From Acanthamoeba lenticulata (Eukaryota > Discosea > Longamoebia > Acanthamoebidae): DNA of 20,136 nucleotides. Shown here in pieces: positions 11,046 through 18,496 of this stretch. Below the pieces are notes generated by a model that saw only the letters and a list, made by a program, of their open reading frames with translations, ran no database searches and had not been told where the DNA came from. The stretch covers positions 1 through 20,136 of the forward strand of contig NAVB01000905.1 of NCBI GenBank assembly GCA_002179805.1, written 5' to 3'. How positions within the stretch are numbered: position 1 is the first letter of the stretch; the number at the start of each line of letters is the position of its first letter. The translations under genes were made by a program, and so were the position numbers.

Positions 11046-11590
11046 ATGGCCACCCGTAACGCTGTTTGTGTGCTTCGCGGATTCGGCGACGCTGCGGTGG
11101 AGGGCACCGTGCGCTTCACGCAGGCTGGTGATGACGAGCCCACCACGATTGAGGTCGAGATCAAGGGCCTTAAGCCGGGACCTCACGGTTTCCACGTGCA
11201 CGAGTTTGGTGACAACACCAACGGCTGCGTGAGCGCGGGAGGTCACTTCAACCCCTTTGCCAAGAAGCACGGTGGCCCTGAAGATGAAGAGCGCCACGTG
11301 GGCGATCTTGGCAATGTGATTGCTGATGAGAGCGGTGTTGCTCGTGCCACCATTAAGGATCGTCTGGTCTCCCTCGGTGGTCAGCACTCCATTGTGGGCA
11401 GAACCATGGTTGTGCACGCCGATCAGGATGACTTTGGCAAGGGTATGTGCTTCGACCAACCGCAGTCACGCTTACCTGCGTAGGGCTAATATCCACTCTT
11501 TTCTTCTCCCCAGGCGGCTTTGAGGATTCGTTGACTACGGGCCACGCCGGTGCTCGACTGGCGTGCGGCGTCATCGGTCTCTCCAAGTAA
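11046..11590 (+). CDS. SOD1: Cu/Zn superoxide dismutase, cytosolic type
   Basis: Two exons (11046-11442 and 11514-11590, phase 1 intron with GTATGT donor and CCCAG acceptor) give 157 residues, the usual length. All metal ligands are present: His50, His52, His67 and His124 for Cu; His67, His75, His84 and Asp87 for Zn. The disulfide cysteines are Cys61 and Cys150. Family signatures [16 protein letters not shown] and RLACGVIGL are clear. It converts superoxide to oxygen and hydrogen peroxide. No signal peptide or targeting extension is visible: the ATG at 11046 starts directly with [12 protein letters not shown], and an upstream in-frame extension lacks family similarity. A cytosolic enzyme is therefore likely. 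The gene is ordinary in every respect. Confidence 0.98.
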
Positions 11591-11661
11591 ATCCCCCCCG
11601 CTTCGAGCGCAGTGGTCTTCTTGGTGGGGCAATCGATGTGTATTTGCACCGCCGCAGAAGT

Positions 11662-11667
11662 AATAAA
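11662..11667 (+). terminator. Polyadenylation signal AATAAA of SOD
   Basis: AATAAA lies 72 bases beyond the TAA stop of the superoxide dismutase gene, in a plausible 3' UTR. Confidence 0.7.
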
Positions 11668-11682
11668 CACTCAGACCACCCT

Positions 11683-12015
11683 CTATGTTTGACGACTCAC
11701 CCCTCTCGCGCTGCCACTTGCTGCTGTTGGTGGTGCGGAGCAGGTCATCGCAAGAACAGCTGCACCACGCCTCTCCCTCTCGCCTATGATGGCTTGTCCT
11801 TTCTTGTCGCCAATAGGGGCAACAAAGCCAAGTAAAGCCACTACTACCAACTGCCTCAGCGCAAGGGGAAGGCTTCTGGGAGGGGGGGGGGGAGAGGAGC
11901 AAGTGACGCACCACCGAAAACCCACGACATACACCTGCGGCTGTCGCCTCTCCTCAAGGAAGCGCCCTGCCATCTCGCTGTAGTAAAGCTCCGTCCTGCT
12001 TGTGTGGCTCGCCAT
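11683..12015 (-). CDS. Possible small hypothetical protein (two exons)
   Basis: I do not recognise this. An ATG at 12015 opens a frame beginning MASHTSRTELYYSEMAGRF and ending in QPQ at 11935, where GTGTATGT could be a donor. A C-rich stretch follows, with acceptors at CCCAG (11881-11880) or GGCAG (11852-11851). With the second acceptor the frame continues with a hydrophobic LVVVALLGFVAPIG and stops at 11683-11685, giving about 82 residues. It fits the layout, lying convergent with SOD and divergent from the carrier 65 bases away. The codon pattern of the second half is weak, and no domain is visible. It could equally be non-coding. Confidence 0.3.
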   Translation of the reverse strand: MASHTSRTELYYSEMAGRFLEERRQPQVYVVGFRWCVTCSSPPPPPRSLPLALRQLVVVALLGFVAPIGDKKGQAIIGERERRGAAVLAMTCSAPPTAASGSARGVSRQT

Positions 12016-12079
12016 GGAGCGCAGTTGAGAAGGTGGCCAACACACCTACCCGCCCTTAAAGTGACACAACATTCATACC
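12016..12079. promoter_or_regulatory. Promoter region of the SLC25 carrier
   Basis: These 64 bases precede the carrier's ATG. If the small minus-strand gene is real, this is a very short shared divergent promoter. No motif is recognisable. Confidence 0.3.
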
Positions 12080-13609
12080 ATGGAAGTGCGAGTCCAGTCA
12101 CAGACGCGAAAGAGAACGCCCTCCCCTACACACAACAATGACGCCCCGAATGGCGACCCACCAACACCACAGCCCACTGCGGTACATCCCAGCTTTCTTC
12201 CTCTTCGTAGCTCCTGCTAGGCAAAAGAACCAACGTCGGCTGGTTTTTAGAGCTGGAAGGTGGAGCTGAGCGGAGGAGCACTAGCAGGCCTTCTTGTGTG
12301 CGTGGGCTTCTACCCTCTGGGTACGGCACTTGGCTCTTGCCTCCGCCGCCGCGACTGCTGACTGCTCTTCAAACACCCGCGCTGTCTCTCGCCCACGTGG
12401 GCGGTGACAGAATCGGTGGAAGCGCGCATGCAGGTTGGCCAACTCTCGGGTGGCGGCCAACGGAAATCGTTGTCCGCCCTTGTGGCCACGGTCTGGCGTG
12501 GCGAGGGAACCAAAGGACTTTATCGTGGAGTGGTTCCCACCGCCACCGGCATGTTCATCAACATGGGCCTCTACTTTGCCCTCTTCGACCATATTCGCAC
12601 ACGCCTGCGCCGGGAGTTTCCGCCAGCTGCAGCTTCTGGCCGTGCAGCGTCGCGGCCAACAACATCGCGGCCAAAGCCAGCGCTGGGGATGGACTTCCTC
12701 GCTGCAGCGGCGAGCGGCGCCGCGTGCGCCGTGCTCGTCAACCCATTTTGGGTATTGAAGCTTCGTCGCATCACGGCTCCACCCACCCCCGCCGGCAGCG
12801 TGGCGCCGTCATTATCCCTGATTGCCGAGACCCGCCGCGTAGTCGCCACACAGGGCGTCCGAGGGTTCGCGCGCGCTCTCTCTCTCTCTTTCTCTCTTTT
12901 CCTTCCCCTTATCTCTCCCTTCTACGCTGGAAGAAGGGATAGACCTCTACCCTCCAAGACCGTACACGGGCTCACGCAACGGGTCCGCGCAGGTTGTGGC
13001 GGGGCACTCTCATTTCGGTGTGTGGCGTCGTGGACGGGGCCTTGCAGCTCGCGCTTTACGATCAAATGAAGTACCGCCTCACAGACGAGAGAGGCCACTT
13101 CCCGGCCTGGGCTCAGCTGTTTGCTGGGGGGAGCTCGCGCGCTGCCGCCCTCGTGGCCACCTACCCCTACCAGCTCCTCCGCTCGGTCCTGCAGCAGCAA
13201 AACTGCCCCTACGCCGGTGTCGTCGATGCCACTCGCCAAGTACCATCTCCCCCCCCCTCGCCCCCTCCGTATTCCCATTGCCTCCTGCTTGCTGCTTGAT
13301 CAAGGCGACGGTTATTCCCACCCCCCTCCTCTCCTGAATGGGGGGAAGCCGTCTGTTTGGGAGAGGGTAGAGGGAAACGCTCACGCTGGCCTGTCCATCA
13401 TCACCACCATGTGGCGTTCTCGCAACCTCTAGATTGTGGCCGCTGAGGGCTTACGAGGTCTATACAAGGGCATTGGCTTGAACCTGACGCGCTCGTTACC
13501 GCCCGCGGCCTGCATGTTCCTCATCCTCGAGCAGTTCCGATTGGCCCTGGGACCCACGCTGGCTCCTTCCTCCTCCTCTTGTAGTGCCCCGGCGCAACAG
13601 AGCCGATGA
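12080..13609 (+). CDS. Mitochondrial carrier (SLC25) of folate/FAD-NAD type
   Basis: Five exons (12080-12181, 12251-12320, 12411-12864, 12993-13239, 13433-13609) join in phase into 349 residues. Three carrier repeats are visible. Repeat 1 has GGALAGLLVCVGFYPLE, then GLYRGVVPTATG. Repeat 2 has NPFWVLKLR, then GLWRGTLISVCG and DGALQLALYDQMK. Repeat 3 has ATYPYQLLRSVLQQQ, then GLYKGIGLNLTR. The NPxW of repeat 2 and TYPYQ of repeat 3 are characteristic of the SLC25A32 / FLX1 / NAD(pyrimidine) carrier branch, so the substrate is probably folate, FAD or NAD; which one cannot be decided here. Repeat 1 is odd: its signature reads PLESVEAR, with Glu61 where a Lys/Arg normally forms the matrix salt bridge. 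The first exon is a hydrophilic N-terminal extension (about 34 residues) and is the least certain part. Confidence 0.9.
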
Positions 13610-13767
13610 TGATGAACGAGTGAATGAATGAATGAATGCCTTCTTCCTCTCAAGCCCCCCCCCCCCCGTTCGGGGCTGCTCCACGAGAGGGAGGGAGGGA
13701 GGAGGGGTCAACCTGCCCCCACCACCGGTGGTGGTGCGCGGATTGGGGGGGGAGGCAAGCTGGTCGT
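13610..13767. other. Convergent spacer with ATGA repeat, C/G tracts and a palindrome
   Basis: These 158 bases separate the stops of the carrier (+) and the ligase-like gene (-). They contain GAATGAATGAATGAAT (13622-13637), a long C run (13657-13669), a GAGG-rich run (13687-13706) and a perfect 14-base palindrome CACCACCGGTGGTG (13720-13733) that could form a short hairpin. Both 3' UTRs must end here; no AATAAA is seen on either strand. Confidence 0.5.
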
Positions 13768-16700
13768 TCAGGCACTACTGCCGAGAAGAGGAGGAAGAGA
13801 AAGATGAGCGCGGAGGAGGTTCTGGTAGTCGCGGGTCGGGCATAGGGCCAGGTATTCGCGGGCCGAGCGGTAGGGCTGCTTGTGGAGGATCAACAGGACC
13901 CACCCGCACCACCCGCTGTCCCGCGCCGCCCGCGAAAATTGCCGCACGTCGGTGATCGCCCGCACCGCCGCGTAGGCCTGCTCGATGTCTCTGCACAGGG
14001 CCTCGTGCTCCTTCGCCAGCCTCGTCACCTCCTGGTCATATATGACCATCACCCTCGTCGGCATCAACGGAGGATAGGTAGATGATGACATCACCCCCCC
14101 CCCCACGGCCTCCCCCACATTGAGGGGTGTGTGTGTGTGCAGACGTATACCGGGGTCAAGTGGGGCCAGTAGCACGCGAGGAAAAGGCGCACGCGATCCC
14201 CTCCCAGCGAGCGGATGGACTCCCGCATGCGCCGTTCGTCCCACCACACCAGAGGTGAGATCACTAACGGAGCGGGCGCGGAGGGCACGAGGGGCATTGA
14301 CCACCGCAGCCACACCCAGTAGCGATTCATCACCTTGACCCTGCGCAGCCTTGCGTCCATTTCGTATTATTATTATTATTTGTAAACAGTGGTGAGTGGT
14401 TTCTGTCTACGCACGCACACACACACACACACACACAAAATGATGCGCACATGCCGCTTACCTCGAGTCTACGAACACGAAGCCCGCGCACGTGAACGGG
14501 TTGGCCATGGCGAGCGCCTCGAGAGCCTGTGCGGGCTTCATGTCCTTCGCCTCCCGCACGGTGTGCCACCCGAGCTCCGCCTTTGCGACCCCCCCCCCAA
14601 ACACATATCGAGCATTCAGTTTGGGGGGAGGGTATTGTGTGTGTGTGTGTGTTTGTGTCTTGCGTATTTCTATATGTAGTGTAATGTAATGTTTAGATGG
14701 GGTGATGTGGGGGGGGTGCTGGGTCATGGGGTGTGTCGTCGCCATGATCGTACGGCGATGAGAGCGGGATCGAGCTCCCCGAAGGACCGCATATCGCGCA
14801 CGCCCACTAGGAGCAGGTCATCGCGCAGGGGCCGCGTCACGAACCGCAATCGCCGCAGGACCAGCACAAACGTGTAGGTCCTTCTTCCCCCCACCCCACC
14901 CCACCCCACAAAAAGGCACTTGAGGGAGGAGGAGGGCAGGAGAGAGAGATCGAGAGAGAGAGAGAGAAAAAAGAGACGAGGCAAAGAGGAGAGAGAGGAC
15001 TCCCGCGCCAGTGTATACAGGAGAGGGTCGTTTTTTCGTTGTTGCGCGCTGCTGGTGGTGGTGGTGGTGGTGCATGTGATGGTGGGAAGAAGAGGAGGAG
15101 GAGGAGGGAATTACCGCGACGTAGCGGCATCGGCGTCCGGAAGTGAATAGCCAAGGTCGTGCCATACCTCCCAGAAGGCGGCCTCGAGGGGCCCCTCCAA
15201 GCCCGGGAAGGCTTCCGGCGAGGCGTCGGGATCACCTGCGCTCGTCCGTAGCCCCCCCCCCCTCACGCGGCCCGTGATCAGTACCACCACGACCACGACC
15301 ACCACGCGCCATGTCCTCATGACGATGTTGAGGTGCCATCATCATCACCAATCATCATCATCTCACCATCAGCATAGCATCCCCCATTTTTGTGGTTTGG
15401 GGGGGGGGGTATGGGGAGGATGGGCAAGCCGTGGGGCGTGCCTTGTGTGGCCACACGCCATCGTCCGAGGTACCAGAAGAGGTGCACGGTCATTCCCTCA
15501 ACGTATTCCAGCACGCGCGCCGACGCCTACATCGTCTTTCCGCATGAGCAAGCCAGCAGGCCTCAACATCACCCTCATCCTCATCCCAGTTAGCTTCACT
15601 CTCATCGCCATCCTCATCCTCGTCCTCATTCCAGTCGTCACCCTTGTCAACTCCTTCTTCTTCTTCTTCTTTTTCAATCCTCCTCCTCGCCCTACTCGTC
15701 CTCTTCGCCGTTGAGCAACTCTTGCGATTCCGTCTCTCAGCGTGCGTGAATGCACCACGCGGTGTTCTCCCACCATGTGCTGGCGTACCCAGGACGATGA
15801 TGACGATGATGACGATGCTGACGACAGTGGTGATGATGATGGAGGACCAGGCTGGACGATAGTTCCTATTCCGTGACTCACCGGCAGGTGGGACACCGGA
15901 GCTGCAGGCCAGCACACGATCGCCCAGTGGTCGGCTGCATCCAGCCTAAGGCTCCTCCCCCCCCCCAACACTGGGATCAGTCACCAGACCGCTAGTTGGA
16001 GAATAAGATAAAAGAAAGAACAAGAGAGAGAGAGAGAGAAGAGAGAGAGAAGGAGGGGGGGAACATGGCCATACAAGAGCTCTTCCCACGGTGGCGGCTG
16101 GTTCGAGAGGCCCTCCTTCGGCTCCTGCTCTACACCAGCTTCCTCCTCGTCCGCCTGGTGGGCCAGGACGGATGTATCCCCAATGCATCCCCCCCCCCCA
16201 ACAAACAAACAATCACGAGAGAGAGAGAGAGAGAGTTAGAGTGAAAGATCTCGAGGAGTGGTTTCATACGCACGCACACAGCAGCAAACAGGGCCTCCAG
16301 CAGAGTTCAAAGGAGCAAGGGGGAGGGAGCAAGAGAGAGAACAAGGACAATAATGCAAAAAGAAAAAAAAAGGGAAGGTGGATAGAACTACGGCGTATGA
16401 GTCGCGCGTGACGTGCAGGAGATGGCCCATATCGCTCCGCCACCAGCCTCGCAGGTGGTACTCCTTCTCCTGCGCGACACATCCCCCAAACCACCGACCA
16501 TAAGTAGTGGGAGAAGAGAGGGAGGGCTAATGTAATGTACAAGGCCCAACTGGAGCCCCTCCTCTGAGAACGAGGCTCGCGGTGACGATCACTGTGATGG
16601 CCACGATGGTAGACGGAGACAAGGAGCTTACCACAAACTCCAAAGGCACGCCTGCTCGCAGCGACGCAATGAAGGGAAGGGTTTCTGTCCCCTGCAACGC

Positions 16701-16859
16701 GGCCCAGCCACAAAGCAGGGTGGCCCCTCTTGTGAGACCACTCGTGTGCGCTCATACCCCCCCCCCCGGGGTCGAACGGGCGCCCTTGGAAAGAGGAGGG
16801 AAGGAAGGGAGGGAAGGGCTCGCCTCTGTGGCCATCTCCTCGGCGCGTGAGGACCACAT
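13768..16859 (-). CDS. T4 Rnl1-like RNA ligase-fold protein with substituted catalytic residues
   Basis: Eleven minus-strand exons join in phase: 16859-16824 (or from 16947 if fused upstream), 16691-16632, 16469-16392, 16154-16075, 15945-15882, 15526-15442, 15235-15115, 14880-14754, 14580-14462, 14349-14151 and 14031-13768. From ATG 16859 this gives 410 residues, a normal length for T4 RnlA-like ligases. Blocks match the family in order: TLPFIASLRAG, EKEYHLRGWW, LDAADHWAIVCWPAAPV, RVLEYVEGMTVHLFWYLGRW, VATQGDPDASP, EAAFWEVWHDLGYSLP, TYTFVLV, LLLVGVRDM, AGFVFVDS, RRVKVMNRYWV, then the helical C-terminal region. Active enzymes join 5'-phosphate and 3'-OH RNA ends through a ligase-AMP intermediate. 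Here the motif I Lys is Tyr114 (EYVEG), motif III Glu is Val180, motif IV Glu is Ala249 and the last motif V Lys is Met264. An inactive RNA-binding pseudoligase is inferred. Two introns seem to be GC-AG. The start is uncertain. Confidence 0.85.
15793..15842. repeat. GATGAC-type microsatellite inside a ligase-gene intron
   Basis: Repeated GAT/GAC triplets lie within the intron between exons 15945-15882 and 15526-15442. More triplet repeats (CTC/ATC and TTC on the plus strand) lie at about 15570-15680 in the same intron. They create long chance frames on both strands: acidic on one, hydrophobic on the other. Confidence 0.75.
16023..16052. repeat. (GA)n microsatellite, intron polypyrimidine tract of the minus-strand gene
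   Basis: GA repeats on the plus strand read as CT repeats in the sense of the minus-strand gene. They fit the pyrimidine-rich part of the intron between exons 16154-16075 and 15945-15882. A similar GA tract lies at 16217-16235 in the preceding intron. Confidence 0.8.
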
Positions 16860-17057
16860 ATGAGGAGGCTGCGCGGTGCCTATTGGGCTGGCCTTCGGGG
16901 CCGCAGCAACGTTCAGGCAACCTTGGCTCTCAGCTTTGCCCACGCGCCTGCGCAGATTGCGCTGGGCCGTTCTTGGTTCCGTGTCAGTCGCACGTCAAAT
17001 ATTTAAATAAGCATTTGCCACCGATGGACGACTGCTGGATCCAGTGGTGGGACTCAC

Positions 17058-18274
17058 CTTTCGGTGCCGTTGTGGTGGGGGGGGGGACATCGGGAGGGGG
17101 AAGCAGGGAAAAAAAGGAGGGGGGGGATAAGAGATATGCACCGGCATATCTCGTCCTTGCAATGGAGAGGATAGACGACGGAAAGGAGCAGGGCGGAGAG
17201 CTGCCCCTGCAACTCATCGTGGAGGGCGATCCAATAAGGCCAGTCAACTTGGCGTGTAGTGGCTATGCGGACTGAGTGCTGATTGGCCGCACTGTAGTCC
17301 TCGATTCGTCCCTTGATTCATTTGCGTGTGAGGGGGGAGGGGGGGGGAAGGGGACGACTATGTGGGTGAAGGAAGAGTATGGATCGCGCGTACTGTGTGT
17401 AGGATCTGTAAAGCAAAGAGCAGGTAGCGAAGGGCGTGGACGACATCCTTGCGTGGGTCCTCTCCTGTCTTGGCTTCTTTGTCCCGCGCGATATTGATGC
17501 GACGTCGCGCTTCCCACGAAACTCGGCGATTCAAGACATCCGGATCCACCACCACCGCGCGAACAAGCGTCTGGAGCGGTTCTTCCTCCTTCCATCGCTG
17601 CCGGAGGTGCGTTGTACACGCGTATAGACATCATGACCGCGTCATGTACGCACGAGAAGAGAAAGAGAGAGAGAGAGAGAAAGAAAGAGGCGAGAGAATG
17701 GCACAGTCCGTGAAGAACACTCGTGAACACGCAGCACTATCGCCTCAGGCAACAGAGAAGGGAAGTTACATGGTGAGGCGGGAGGAAGATGCACTCCATG
17801 GCGTCGTGCCGGTGCTCCCAGACCTGGCGAGAAACAAAAGAAAGAGAGGGAAGGGGGGGGGGATTGATAGAGAAACACGAAGCTCCCTTCAGCTCTTCCG
17901 CGAATGGGGCACGAGGGAGGACATACAGCCACGGTCCACTGGGCCAGAGTGTAAAAGGACACGTTGTAGCAACCATCATCGTACAAGGCGTATGGGCCCT
18001 CAGCCTCAACGCCTCTGGCGGTCGACGTTGGACATTCCGGAGCGTAGCTCCCACTGTCGGTGGTGACACACACGATGTCCCAGTCCGATGTGGGTCCAGC
18101 GGTTCCGTACACGCGAGACCCCCATACATAGGCCCCCACCACCGACTTGGCCACATGCACATGGTCGAGGCGCACGCCTTCCCACGAAGCTGTTGCGGCA
18201 TTGAGCCACATGGCGTGCAACACATCGGCCCATCCCCTCACTGGGGCCGTGCCTTGTGTAGTGGCACGGTCCAT
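17058..18274 (-). CDS. Pol-beta-fold nucleotidyltransferase (RlaP-like, RNA-repair type)
   Basis: Exons 18274-17927, 17823-17770, 17597-17394 and 17311 to about 17058 join in phase 0. Residues 52-66 hold the nucleotidyltransferase motif (WGSRVYGTAGPTSDWD): GS, then Asp64 and Asp66 as metal ligands, both intact. Family blocks follow: YNVSFYTLAQW, WEHRHDAMECIFLPP, RVSWEARRRINIARDKE, ALRYLLFALQILHT, then GRIEDYSAANQ. These match the minimal Pol-beta nucleotidyltransferases found in bacteria, giant viruses and protists and tied to RNA repair. The likely reaction is transfer of a nucleotide to an RNA end, though the substrate is unknown; a third acidic residue could not be assigned. The C-terminus is unclear. 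The frame runs through a C-rich stretch to a stop at 17054-17056 unless the GTGAGT donor at 17057 splices it to the ligase-like exons downstream. I favour a fusion but list the parts separately. SulP is divergent. Confidence 0.82.
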
Positions 18275-18496
18275 GTTTCCTTCTCGTATGCCAGCAAAAC
18301 ACCAGTCGCCAGGAATTTTCGAAAGCGAGTCAGGGGGCTTCCTGCCTGAGGCTCACGCAGAGAGAGGACACCACAAGCAAATCTTGCAACGTGTGAGTTC
18401 ACAGCCAAATCGGTCACTTTCAAACCTCTGGACGACCAAGACGCGGCCGTTTCTGTGGTGCATTGCTTGGTTTAAAGTTTCTGCTGAGGCTTCGCC
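18275..18496. promoter_or_regulatory. Divergent promoter region, nucleotidyltransferase / SulP
   Basis: These 222 bases lie between two outward-facing start codons and must contain both promoters. No TATA-like motif stands out; the half near SulP is less GC-rich (GCATTGCTTGGTTTAAAGTT just upstream of its ATG). Confidence 0.45.

Noticed and set aside
15236..15320. Minus-strand start MRTWRVVVVVVVVLITGRV, which looks like a signal peptide of a secreted protein
   Set aside because: It lies in the GC-AG intron of the ligase-like gene. The valine run is a translated GTG/GTC repeat, and the downstream coding block aligns to the ligase family without it.
15544..15714. Plus-strand frame of 57 residues starting MSKPAGLNITLILIPVS, apparently a membrane microprotein
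   Set aside because: It is the antisense of a Glu/Asp-type triplet repeat in an intron; such repeats always read as Leu/Ile/Val runs on the other strand.
15490..15915. Minus-strand frame with a transmembrane-like segment and an acidic tail (DWNEDEDEDGDE)
   Set aside because: Its parts come from GAT/GAC and GAG repeats in the intron. The flanking exons use another frame that matches ligase motifs on both sides.
16065..16187. Plus-strand frame MAIQELFPRWRLVREALLRLL with a hydrophobic stretch
   Set aside because: It is exactly antisense to ligase exon 16154-16075 and its introns, with no continuing plus-strand exon pattern.
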